Origin: Putridiphycobacter sp045110285
Lineage (GTDB): Bacteria; Bacteroidota; Bacteroidia; Flavobacteriales_D; Crocinitomicaceae
Length of the DNA stretch: 64,000 nucleotides
Direction: 5' to 3'
Assembly (NCBI GenBank): GCA_045110285.1
Contig: JBGCGA010000016.1
Coordinates: forward strand, 1-64,000
The notes below the pieces were generated by a model. It worked only from the letters and a program-made list of their open reading frames with translations. It was not told where the DNA came from and did no database searches. Position 1 is the first letter of the stretch. Every line of letters begins with the position of its first letter. The position numbers and the translations under genes were made by a program. Shown here piece by piece: positions 52,505 to 61,530 of this stretch.

Positions 52505-53773
52505 TTATTGCTTAATAAATTGCTCAACAAATTTCCCTTGTTCAGTTTGACCTGATATAATATAATGCCCAGGTATTAGGTGCTCTATTGAAATTTCTCC
52601 AGCTTTTTGCTGTAAAACAATTTGCCCAGCCATATTAATGATTAAGATGTCCGTAGCTGTTTCTGGCGCTTCTAGATATAATATATTGCTAGCTGGATTT
52701 GGATAAATGCCAACATTAACTGACTGTTGCTGATCTGGTTCACTTGGTATTGCTCCCGTAAATGTAAAATTTTTTTCAACCACTTTATAGAGTTCATTGT
52801 TGTATGTGCGACGTTGGTAAGAAGTTTCGTTTATTAAAAAATTATCGGAATCGTACTCGTAGGTATGGTATATTGTGTCTTCGTACTGGCGTATTGATTG
52901 TTGTTCTGATAGTAAGTTCTCTGCATTATATTTCTATTGAGTATGAGAGTATGGATGGTTTTTTAGAATGTTACCTGATACTTTATAAACGTTAAGCTCA
53001 GTTAGTTTTGATTGGTCATATCTGTACTTCGCTCTTTGATTCCACACCAGATCATCTGACCCTTTCCCAAGGAAGAAATCAATATAATCTATCTTATCTC
53101 CGTTGTAGCTGATTTCAGTTAAGATATTAGTAGTAGTGAGATCAGTAAGTGCATTATGAACAGAGTGGCTTGTTATTTTAATTAATTTAGAGGTTCCTGT
53201 TTCATAAAACATAGAATTGACACCGTTAGCATCAAAATCAGATCCTATAAAGTATCCTTCCGTTGAAATAATATTTCTCAGGTTGTCATATTTTAAAATT
53301 GTACTATCGTATGTGATCCAATTTGTGCTAATGCTGTCGTAGGATTGCTTTAATTCCAGTATCAAGTCTCCGTCAGAATTGTAGGTGTACAATTTTCTAG
53401 GAATATTATTCGTTGTATTAGTTTCAACTATTTTACCATTCGAAATTGTGTTTGTAGTATGCTTCCATTGGGTTAATGGGGATGAGGTGGCGTATGAGAC
53501 ACCGCTGTAATTTTTGCTTTCAGAACAATGTACAATATAGCCCAATCTGTCTGTTGGAATTGAATACTGGAAATAGTTGCCAGTATGTTCAAGGGTTGGT
53601 GCGAACTCCATCATGCCACCAAGCAATGTATCGTTGTATAGATATGCCGTAGAGTCAGTTTGACGAGCTATGCCACTAATGAAAATAAAATCATTCCAAG
53701 TAACACTGACTAGCTGTTTTTGACCATACACAGCTGTAGAAAGTAAAGTAAGAAATAAAACTAATATTTTCAT
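52505..53773 (-). pseudogene. T9SS cargo protein gene interrupted by an in-frame TAG
   Basis: A single frame of 423 codons is broken by TAG at 52934-52936 (context CAA TAG AAA TAT AAT). Upstream: signal peptide 1-17 (TAVYGQ) and a 279-residue part with YD-like strand repeats (YTYNSDGDLILELKQSYD, LKYDNLRNIISTEGYF, YRYDQSKLTELNVYKVSG). Downstream, in the same frame: KYNAENLLSEQ, YEDTIYHTYEYDSDN, RTYNNELYKVVEKNF, then a T9SS type A domain (VGIYPNPASNILYLEAPE ... LIPGHYIISG). Repeat style is continuous across the stop. Without read-through the protein lacks its sorting signal and could not be secreted by the T9SS. Nonsense mutation or sequence error are both possible. Confidence 0.8.
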
Positions 53774-53827
53774 CCGGTTTTTTGTTAAGTAATTATTTTT
53801 TAACGTAATAATCTTTAATTTATTTCA

Positions 53828-56800
53828 TCACTCCAACTTACAATCAAAAATCTCTAATCTGTCCAAACTATCAATTAACTTTTTGTTAATATCTACCTTC
53901 ATATTTCTCGAAGGCATCTTTAAGCTTGTCTTGCTTTTATGATCTCGTAAAATGAACTTTAAGGCACAACTTCCTGCATGGTCAGAAACAACAGTGTATA
54001 AGTCATCAATTATCATGTCTGTTAAGTCTGATTGTTCCACAGATAAAACCAACGTTTTAGTCCGTTTTTCCTTCACATCAGCCAATAATTCCATGCTACT
54101 CATGCCAAATTCTAACCCATCTCCCCATTTTCTTGGGCCAACTTTTCCGTTCAGAAAAACAAAAGTCCCCATGGTAAACAGGTGTTTGAAGCGCAAGTAG
54201 TTTTCGCCAAATACAAATTGTTTGCTTGATTCGGTATAATCTTCAATTTCAAATGTGCCAAATGGTTTACCATTTTTAGTGGTTCTATGTTCTGCTGAAG
54301 TAATGATTCCTGCAATCGATAAATCTTTCCCTTTATTTTCCTCCAAAGCATTAAGATTTGCTACTGTACAACCGTTACAAAAACTATCAATCTCTAGTTT
54401 ATAATCGTCTAACGGATGGCCTGAAATGTAAACCCCAACTACTTCTTTTTCTTTGCTCAATTGCGTTAACGTTGGCCATTCTTCGGCAAAGGGAGGTTGG
54501 GGTACGGGAATATCAATAGCAGAATCGCCTCCAAACATTGAAACCTGTGATGAATCTTTATTTTCCTGAAAACGTGAACCATATTTGGTTACAATTTCAA
54601 TAAATGGGCGATTGTTATTGTCTTCAGTAAAAAATTGAGAGCGCTTAATGGTTCCAAAAGAATCAAATCCGCCAGCCAAAACTAAGTTCTCAAAAACTCT
54701 CTTATTACACAACCTTAAATCTACACGAGTGGCCATGTCAAAAACAGACGTATAAATTCCGTTTTCTTTTCTTTCATTCACAATAGAGTCAACCGGCTTA
54801 CTACCTACACCTTTTATGGCCCCAAGTCCGAAACGAATTGCTCCTTCTTGGTTTACTGTAAATTTATATTGCGATTCATTTACATCTGGGCCTAAAACAG
54901 GAATGCCAGCACGTTTACATTCCTCCATAAAGAAAGTAACCGTTTTAATGTCGTTCATATTATTGCTCAAAACAGAAGCCATGTATTCGGCAGGATAGTG
55001 GGCTTTTAAATACGCAGTTTGATAAGCAATATATGCATAACAAGTAGAGTGAGATTTGTTGAACGCGTAGGATGCAAATGCCTCCCAATCGACCCACATT
55101 TTTTCTAATGCTTTTTTATCGTGTCCATTACTTGCACCTTGCTCTAAAAATTTAGGTTTCATTTTGGCTAAGAGTGCCAAATTCTTTTTACCCATTGCTT
55201 TCCGCAAAGTATCGGCTTCACCTTTCGAAAAGTTAGCCAACTTTTGAGAAAGCAACATCACTTGCTCTTGGTAAACTACAATGCCGTAGGTTTCTTCTAA
55301 ATATTCTTTATTGGCTTCGAGGTCATAAACAATATCCTCAGTGCCATGTTTTCTCCTAATAAAAGAAGGGATGTATTCTAACGGACCAGGTCGGTAGAGT
55401 GCGTTCATGGCAATTAAATCGGCAAATACTGACGGTTTTAATTCTCTTAAATACTTCTGCATTCCGGCAGATTCATATTGGAAAACACCTACCGTTTCAC
55501 CTTTTTGAAAAAGCTCGTAAGTCTTTTCATCATCTAACGGAAAATCATCTGGAATAAGTTCTATGCCATGTCTTTCTTTTATAACTTGAACTGCATCTTT
55601 GATAAGCGTCAACGTTTTCAGTCCTAAGAAATCCATTTTCAGTAGCCCTGCATCTTCGGCAACAGAGTTGTCAAACTGCGTACAGAACATACCTGAATCT
55701 TTGGCAAGTGCAACCGGTACAAAGTTGGTGATGTCCGAAGGCGTAATAATAACCCCGCAGGCATGAATCCCTGTATTCCGCATTGAACCTTCTAATAGTC
55801 TGGCTTGGTTCACTACTTCGGCATTTAAGTCTTTTCCTGCTGCAATTTCTTTTAATTGGTTGGCTCTTGCAATGTCATCTTGATTATTACCGAGCTTTTC
55901 TGCTAACTCAACTTCATCTAAACCAAATAATTTGGCAAGCTTAATATCTGGAACCAACTTAGCTAGTCTGTCCGCTTCGTGCAATGGCAAATCCATTACC
56001 CTAGCTGTATCTCTAATCGACGATTTTGCGGCCATGGTACCATAGGTGATAATTTGGGCCACTTGGTTTTCGCCGTACTTGTCAATTACCCAATCAATTA
56101 CCCTTTGTCGGCCTTCATCATCAAAATCAATATCAATATCGGGCATTGAAATACGTTCAGGATTCAAGAAACGCTCAAATAATAAATCGTATTTAATGGG
56201 GTCAATATTGGTGATTTCTACGCAGTAAGCAACCGCTGAGCCAGCTGCAGAACCCCTTCCAGGTCCAACTGAAACGCCCATGTCTCTGGCTGCATGGCAA
56301 AAATCTTGACAAATTAAAAAATAGCCAGGGTATCCAGAGTTGGCTATGGTCTGTAATTCAAAATCTAATCGCTCTTTAACATCATCTGTAATCCCTTCTT
56401 CTCCCCAACGTTTTTTAGCACCTTCGTAGGTTAAGTGGCGTAAATAGTTGTTTTCGCCCCGCGTTCCGCCATCTTCTTCATCTTTCGGGTCTCTAAATTC
56501 TTCAGGAATATGGAAGTTTGGTAGTAAAATATCTGAAGCGAGTGGGTAGGGCTCACATTTGTCTACAATTTTTTTAGTATTTGAAATGGCTTCGGGAAAA
56601 TCAGCAAATAATTTTGCCATTTCTTCTGTCGATTTAAAATAGTATTCCTCATTTTCTAGCCCAAATCTAAAACCTCTCCCGCGCCCTTTCGGTGTCGATC
56701 GTAGTTCACCGTCTTTTATGCAAAGTAATACATCATGCGCATCCGCATTTTTTTTATCGAGGTAAAAAGTATTATTGGTGGCCACCAATTGAATACTGTG

Positions 56801-58204
56801 CTTCTCTGCTAATTTAACAAGTGTTTCATTAATGATGTTTTCAGCCTCCAATCCATGTCGGATTAATTCGATATATAGGTCATCTTTGAATTGCTCCTTC
56901 CACCATAATAAGGCTTCTTCAGCTTGATTTTCACCAACATTTAATATTAGGTTGGGTACTTCACCATTGGTTCCGCCAGTCAAAACAATAATGTCTTCTT
57001 TGTATTGTTCAATTACCGACCTGTCAATTCTAGGGATATAATAAAAGCCTTTTGTAAAGGCTATCGAAGACATTTTGGCTAAATTTAAATAGCCCTTTTT
57101 ATTTTTAGCTAACAGCACCACTTGGTAGCCATTGTCTTTATTTTTTTTATCTAAATGGTCTTTACAAACATTAAATTCACAACCAACAATTGGAGTAATT
57201 GGCTTTTCAGTGTAAGTTTCGCCTTTTTCTTCCGCTTCTTTAGTTTTTTCTGCAACTGCCTTATTATGGTTTAACGCCGCACGAACAAAATGAAAGGCCG
57301 CCATCATATTTCCTGAATCTGTTAAAGCAACTCCATCACTTTTTTCTGCTACAGCTTTTTTGACCAGATCGGTAATGCTTGTAGTAGATTGTAATATTGA
57401 AAATTGAGAATGGTTATGTAAGTGCGAAAATTGAACCCCTTCAAGAGCCGCTAAATTTGCCTTAATTTCAGCTTTTGAAGGACCTTTTTCAGCCGTTGAC
57501 CTTGCTTTTATTTTTGCACTTTCTTCTTTCAAATTTAAATGCTGTAAGCCAATTAATTTAAAAGCAGTTGGATTTTTGATTTGAAATTCTCTGATGTAAT
57601 TATCACCCAAATCAAAATCAGAATCTGTGTAATTCTGAATTCTAACTAATTCAAAAAAGCAACGGGTAGTGGCTTCAACATCTGCAGTGGCATTATGCGC
57701 TTCACCAAAACCAATCCCAAATAGATGTTGGTGCAATTCCGATAAAGTAGGAAGCTTAAATTTACCACCACGGCCACCTGGTAGTTGACATAATGTGGCT
57801 GTCCGTTCAGTACATGTATCCAATAATGGTAAATCAAGCATTGGGCTTTCAGTTTCCATTCGGTGGAATTCGCATCCCATAATGTTTAAATCGAACGTTA
57901 CATTTTGCCCAACAACAAATTTTGATTTTGCTAAAGCTTCATTAAAAGCTGATAAAGCCTCCGATAATGGTACACCTTTTTCTGCTGCTAATTCAGTAGA
58001 AATTCCGTGAATCTGCTCGGCGTCGAACGGAATATTAAATCCATCTGGTTGAATTAAAAAGTCTTTGCTTTCAATTAATTCACCCCATTTGTCGTGCACT
58101 TGCCAAGCAATTTGAATACACCTTGGCCAATTGTCCGTATCGGTAATTGGCGCATTCCAGTTTTTAGGTAAACCAGTAGTTTCGGTGTCAAATATTATAT
58201 ACAT
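53828..58204 (-). CDS. dnaE: DNA polymerase III alpha subunit with fused N-terminal proofreading exonuclease
   Basis: 1458 residues. Residues 1-190 are a DnaQ-like DEDDh exonuclease: IIFDTETTGLPKN (Asp6, Glu8), VGQNVTFDLNIMG, and HNATADVEATTRCF. The polymerase follows: PHP domain from about 255 (FSHLHNHSQFSILQS), palm with PGRGSAAGSAVAYC and catalytic PDIDIDFDDEGRQRVIDWV near 690, DTARVMDLPL, ALYRPGPLEYIPSFIRRKHG, AMGKKN, and a C-terminal OB domain (TTKNGKPFGTFEIEDYTE). It is the replicative polymerase. Stand-alone DnaE is about 1150-1200 residues; the extra N-terminus accounts for the difference. The 188-base upstream gap has no ORF. Confidence 0.96.
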   Translation of the reverse strand: MYIIFDTETTGLPKNWNAPITDTDNWPRCIQIAWQVHDKWGELIESKDFLIQPDGFNIPFDAEQIHGISTELAAEKGVPLSEALSAFNEALAKSKFVVGQNVTFDLNIMGCEFHRMETESPMLDLPLLDTCTERTATLCQLPGGRGGKFKLPTLSELHQHLFGIGFGEAHNATADVEATTRCFFELVRIQNYTDSDFDLGDNYIREFQIKNPTAFKLIGLQHLNLKEESAKIKARSTAEKGPSKAEIKANLAALEGVQFSHLHNHSQFSILQSTTSITDLVKKAVAEKSDGVALTDSGNMMAAFHFVRAALNHNKAVAEKTKEAEEKGETYTEKPITPIVGCEFNVCKDHLDKKNKDNGYQVVLLAKNKKGYLNLAKMSSIAFTKGFYYIPRIDRSVIEQYKEDIIVLTGGTNGEVPNLILNVGENQAEEALLWWKEQFKDDLYIELIRHGLEAENIINETLVKLAEKHSIQLVATNNTFYLDKKNADAHDVLLCIKDGELRSTPKGRGRGFRFGLENEEYYFKSTEEMAKLFADFPEAISNTKKIVDKCEPYPLASDILLPNFHIPEEFRDPKDEEDGGTRGENNYLRHLTYEGAKKRWGEEGITDDVKERLDFELQTIANSGYPGYFLICQDFCHAARDMGVSVGPGRGSAAGSAVAYCVEITNIDPIKYDLLFERFLNPERISMPDIDIDFDDEGRQRVIDWVIDKYGENQVAQIITYGTMAAKSSIRDTARVMDLPLHEADRLAKLVPDIKLAKLFGLDEVELAEKLGNNQDDIARANQLKEIAAGKDLNAEVVNQARLLEGSMRNTGIHACGVIITPSDITNFVPVALAKDSGMFCTQFDNSVAEDAGLLKMDFLGLKTLTLIKDAVQVIKERHGIELIPDDFPLDDEKTYELFQKGETVGVFQYESAGMQKYLRELKPSVFADLIAMNALYRPGPLEYIPSFIRRKHGTEDIVYDLEANKEYLEETYGIVVYQEQVMLLSQKLANFSKGEADTLRKAMGKKNLALLAKMKPKFLEQGASNGHDKKALEKMWVDWEAFASYAFNKSHSTCYAYIAYQTAYLKAHYPAEYMASVLSNNMNDIKTVTFFMEECKRAGIPVLGPDVNESQYKFTVNQEGAIRFGLGAIKGVGSKPVDSIVNERKENGIYTSVFDMATRVDLRLCNKRVFENLVLAGGFDSFGTIKRSQFFTEDNNNRPFIEIVTKYGSRFQENKDSSQVSMFGGDSAIDIPVPQPPFAEEWPTLTQLSKEKEVVGVYISGHPLDDYKLEIDSFCNGCTVANLNALEENKGKDLSIAGIITSAEHRTTKNGKPFGTFEIEDYTESSKQFVFGENYLRFKHLFTMGTFVFLNGKVGPRKWGDGLEFGMSSMELLADVKEKRTKTLVLSVEQSDLTDMIIDDLYTVVSDHAGSCALKFILRDHKSKTSLKMPSRNMKVDINKKLIDSLDRLEIFDCKLE

Positions 58205-58392
58205 GGTAAGTTAAACAGTTGTTTAGTTTATTTGTTAATTAGTTGTTTAGGTGCAGCACTGTAAAGTTGATTGTAAAAATAAACTAACCTTACTTTTTAT
58301 TTTAAACCATTGACCAATTAGAAAGCATTAAAATTACAACCAAAATTAAATTTAATCTGTATTTTAGAGGTTGAATTATTAACAAGTTTTAA

Positions 58393-59175
58393 ATGTCCAT
58401 CTTAAATCAAATTAATCAGGTTTTGACAGCTTTTTTGGGAAGTTTAAAATTTGTGGTAAAATATAAATTGTATTTATTCTTTTTACCCGCTATTGTTTTG
58501 GCAATTCTATTTTATTTGGGAATGAAAAGTGGAGCGAGTATTTCAGGTAAATTAAGTTTTATGGAAAACTGGTGGGTCATTGGATGGCTTGTTAAATGGC
58601 TAATAAGTGGCATTAAAGCTGTTTCGTTTCTGTTTTTTGAAATTACAATTCTTGTATTATTAACACCTATCAATTCTTATTTTGCTGAAAAAGTAAAAGA
58701 AGATTTAACTGGGGTAAAGGTTGAGTTTGGATGGGGGCAATTTGTTGGAAGTTTGTGGCGCAGTATTCAGATTTTTGCTGTAGCGTTTGCTGTAGAAATT
58801 AGCTTAATAGTGTTATTGTGGATTTTGTCTTTTGCCTTTGGTGATTGGTTTTATACCATTATTTCGTTTACAGTATCTTCTTTTTTTATTGGCTTTTCGT
58901 TCTTTGATTTTGCACTTGAACTCGACTTCAAAAAATCGAAAGAAAGTTGGAAGTGGGGTCAGCAGAACAAAATACTAAGCTTAGTAGCCGGATTAATTTT
59001 CAGTGTGGCCATTTATATTCCTGAAGAAACGGGTTTTTTAATTTTGTTTCTTATCACCATCAGTTTGGTACCGCATATGCTAACAATAGCCACAACTCAA
59101 GTTTACTTTAAAAATTTTTCCCAAAAAAAAGCACCTGAGTCAGATGACCCAGATGCTGGTGATATAGTGATTTAA
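58393..59175 (+). CDS. EI24/CysZ-like multi-pass membrane protein
   Basis: 260 residues with about five hydrophobic helices (YLFFLPAIVLAILFYLGM, VSFLFFEITILVLLTPINSYFAEKV, IFAVAFAVEISLIVLLWILSFAFG, IISFTVSSFFIGFSFFDFALEL, ILFLITISLVPHMLTIATTQVYF). The N-terminal GSLKFVVKYKLYLFFLP and NSYFAEKVKE segments are typical of the EI24 domain shared with the sulfate permease CysZ. Actual substrate is unknown. The C-terminus ends with an acidic tail (ESDDPDAGDIVI). Confidence 0.82.
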   Translation: MSILNQINQVLTAFLGSLKFVVKYKLYLFFLPAIVLAILFYLGMKSGASISGKLSFMENWWVIGWLVKWLISGIKAVSFLFFEITILVLLTPINSYFAEKVKEDLTGVKVEFGWGQFVGSLWRSIQIFAVAFAVEISLIVLLWILSFAFGDWFYTIISFTVSSFFIGFSFFDFALELDFKKSKESWKWGQQNKILSLVAGLIFSVAIYIPEETGFLILFLITISLVPHMLTIATTQVYFKNFSQKKAPESDDPDAGDIVI

Positions 59176-59184
59176 TATATGGGC

Positions 59185-59361
59185 TTAGTTCAGGCTAATG
59201 TCTTGGATAATTAGCTTGTTTTCAATCATGCTTTGTTCTGTTCTGCCGGTAATAATGTCAAATAATTGTGCCACTTCAATTACTGATAATCTAGATTGAA
59301 GACCATTAGTTTGATGTTGGCTTAATTTTTCTTTGGCGAGGGATTTAAAACATTTCTTCAT
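59185..59361 (-). CDS. Possible 58-residue hypothetical protein
   Basis: An ATG at 59359-59361 opens a 58-codon frame ending at TAA (59185-59187). The sequence starts MKKCFKSLAKEKLSQHQTNG and continues LQSRLSVIEVAQLFDIITGR and TEQSMIENKLIIQDISLN. It is amphipathic and mixed in composition, more like a real small protein than a random frame, and it fills most of the 329-base gap between its neighbours. No family recognised; no promoter motif identified. A frame this short may be chance. Confidence 0.4.
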   Translation of the reverse strand: MKKCFKSLAKEKLSQHQTNGLQSRLSVIEVAQLFDIITGRTEQSMIENKLIIQDISLN

Positions 59362-59504
59362 GCGACTTGTATTTTTTTGATTCTTTTAGTTTCGTCCATA
59401 TTGTTACGTGATGTTTTTTAAAAAGGTTATAAATTTTTTTTTAAAACTCTGTAGTAACTATAAAATACCTATCTTACGCGCTTAAATTTTTGAACTGAAA
59501 AGAA

Positions 59505-59894
59505 ATGTCAGAAAAAGTAGAGTTCCAGATGGAGTTTGAAGTGAAATCGTCGATTAACGTGCTGTTTAACATGATTAGTACACCAAGCGGAATGAGTGAA
59601 TGGTTTGCTGATAATGTTAACATAAAAAAAGACGTCTTTACTTTCATTTGGGATGGTAGCGAGGAAAGTGCACAATTATTGAGTAAAAAGAAAGGCGATT
59701 TTGTCAAATTTCAATGGGTTGATGATATTGAAGAGGGCATTAAATCCTTTTTTCAAATCAAAATTAGAATCGACGAATTGACAAATGACGTGGCCCTAAT
59801 TGTAACGGATTATGCGGAGGAAGATGAGATTGACGAAGCCAAATTGCTTTGGGAAAATCAAATCGCTGAATTAAAAATGGTGATAGGCTCATAA
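59505..59894 (+). CDS. START-like (SRPBCC superfamily) domain protein
   Basis: 129 residues. VEFQMEFEVKSSINVLFNMISTPSGMSEWFADNVNI matches the start of the SRPBCC/AHSA1-like fold common in Bacteroidota, followed by FTFIWDGSEESAQLL, FVKFQWVDDIE, and an amphipathic C-terminal helix (LLWENQIAELKMVIGS). The fold forms a hydrophobic pocket for a small ligand; the ligand here is unknown. No signal peptide, so cytoplasmic. It precedes the lptF/G-like gene by 205 bases. Confidence 0.8.
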   Translation: MSEKVEFQMEFEVKSSINVLFNMISTPSGMSEWFADNVNIKKDVFTFIWDGSEESAQLLSKKKGDFVKFQWVDDIEEGIKSFFQIKIRIDELTNDVALIVTDYAEEDEIDEAKLLWENQIAELKMVIGS

Positions 59895-59899
59895 ATTCT

Positions 59900-60006
59900 T
59901 ACCTTTGTTTTGGAACTAATTTAAAGTAGAACTGAAAAACCGAATGCAACCTTTTGGTTTCTCTGAACTTCAGTTACTTTTTAATTCGTAGCAGAAAAAC
60001 TACGAA
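59900..60006 (+). promoter_or_regulatory. Possible promoter element and structured leader upstream of the LptF/G permease
   Basis: TACCTTTG (59900-59907) fits TAnnTTTG, though no TTG lies at the right spacing. The 186-base leader that would follow has two clear inverted repeats: ACTGAA (59931-59936) with TTCAGT (59969-59974) enclosing AAACC/GGTTT, and TTCGTAG (59985-59991) with CTACGAA (60000-60006). No known riboswitch class was recognised. The structure may be chance in AT-rich DNA. Confidence 0.35.
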
Positions 60007-60099
60007 CAAAAAATGAAGCTTTGTCAGAAATACCAGTATTTCACATTCTGAAATGTCAGTCCAATTTTTAGCAAGTTCGAAGTTAAAAAACACATTTTC

Positions 60100-61530
60100 T
60101 TGAAAAGAATTTATCTGTTTATTATTAAGTCCTTTATTGGGCCATTCATCATTACGTTCATCATTTCCATGCTGTTCCTAATCATGCAATTTGTCTGGAA
60201 GTATGTGGATGATATCATGGGTAAAGATGTTGAGTTTTTAATTATTTTAAAGCTTCTGTTTTTAACCTCAGCTAATGTTATTCCCATGGCCTTGCCAATT
60301 GCTATCCTATTTTCCTCAATCATGACCATGGGGAATTTGGCCGAAAGTAATGAGTTAACTGCAATGAAGTCTGCAGGAATATCTCTTTTTAAAGTCATGC
60401 GACCAATGGTAATGTTTGTCTCAATTCTTGCAGTAGGTACTTTCTATTTTTCAAATTATATTTTACCTATTGCTAATTTAAAGCAAAGGGCATTAATCTA
60501 TGATTTGCAGCAGAAAAAAACCACTTTTTATATTCCAGAAGGAACATTTTATAACGACATACCTGGCTTGTCGTTAAAGGTTGACAGTAAAGATCCAGAA
60601 ACGGGGCAGCTGCAGGGTGTTTTAATATACACTGGATTGCCAATGAAAACAATAAGAGCGAAAACGGGGGAAATATTTTTTAGCGCCGATAATAATTTTT
60701 TGTTCCTCAAATTGTCAGATGGTTCGGTTTTTGAAGAATCTAAAATGCAATTTGATAAAGAAAGCCGTTATGAATACAATAAGACTTTTTTCAAAGAATC
60801 GGTTGTAAAGTTTGATGCATCCGAATTTAACTTAAAACAATCGGACGAGGATTTATATAAGCGCGAATACGAAATGATGAGCTTCATCCAATTGAGTCGT
60901 ACTTTAGATACAATCTATATGGATATTGATTCTGTTCAAAAAACATATCAACAAAAAGCCTTGAGTGACATTGCTCTTTTTAAACCTTCAAAAATTAAGA
61001 GAGATGATTCGTTAAGAGCCAGCCAAATCGTTAATCCCAATTTATTAGATTCCGTTTTTTCCATTCAAGACTTGTCAGACCTCGACTATGTGCATGCACT
61101 TAATCTAGCGCAAGTAAACATGCGTTCGCGCAAAGATTTTGCTAATATGGCGGCCATCCGTTCTAGTACTCAATTAGATACGGTTGATGAGTATAAAGTA
61201 GAATGGCACAAAAAATTTACGTTAGCATTTGCAGTAATTGTTTTGTTTTTTGTTGGCGCTCCTTTAGGTGCAATTGTAAAGAAAGGAGGCTTAGGTTTAC
61301 CTTTGATTTTGGCCACAGTACTTTTTTTATTCTACTATATTATTACCATTACTGGCGAAAATTTAATTGATTCAAATGTGTTAAGTCCGTTTGAAGGAAT
61401 GTGGTTAAGTGCCTTTTTTCTGGTGCCAATAGGTTTTTTTCTCACGATAAAAGCATCAAATGAATCTCGAATTTTTGACATTGATGTTTATAAAAAATGG
61501 TTTGAAAGATTAATTTTGAAACGAAAATGA
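60100..61530 (+). CDS. LptF/LptG-family LPS export permease
   Basis: 476 residues from a TTG start at 60100, after which LKRIYLFIIKSFIGPFIITF is the usual family N-terminus; an ATG start would cut the first helix. Three helices at the N-terminus (to about 125) and three at the C-terminus (about 380-465) flank a periplasmic beta-jellyroll domain (about 130-280, IPEGTFYNDIPGLSLKVDSK). NELTAMKSAGISLFKVMRP is the characteristic coupling helix; VLFFVGAPLGAIVKKGGLGLPLI opens the C-terminal helices. With LptB it would extract LPS from the inner membrane. F and G cannot be told apart here. It overlaps the next gene by 4 bases. Confidence 0.9.
   Translation: MKRIYLFIIKSFIGPFIITFIISMLFLIMQFVWKYVDDIMGKDVEFLIILKLLFLTSANVIPMALPIAILFSSIMTMGNLAESNELTAMKSAGISLFKVMRPMVMFVSILAVGTFYFSNYILPIANLKQRALIYDLQQKKTTFYIPEGTFYNDIPGLSLKVDSKDPETGQLQGVLIYTGLPMKTIRAKTGEIFFSADNNFLFLKLSDGSVFEESKMQFDKESRYEYNKTFFKESVVKFDASEFNLKQSDEDLYKREYEMMSFIQLSRTLDTIYMDIDSVQKTYQQKALSDIALFKPSKIKRDDSLRASQIVNPNLLDSVFSIQDLSDLDYVHALNLAQVNMRSRKDFANMAAIRSSTQLDTVDEYKVEWHKKFTLAFAVIVLFFVGAPLGAIVKKGGLGLPLILATVLFLFYYIITITGENLIDSNVLSPFEGMWLSAFFLVPIGFFLTIKASNESRIFDIDVYKKWFERLILKRK

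Noticed and set aside
52784..52933. Intergenic spacer between two small genes
   Set aside because: The frame stays open and coding in style from the TAG to the T9SS domain, so it is the middle of one broken gene.
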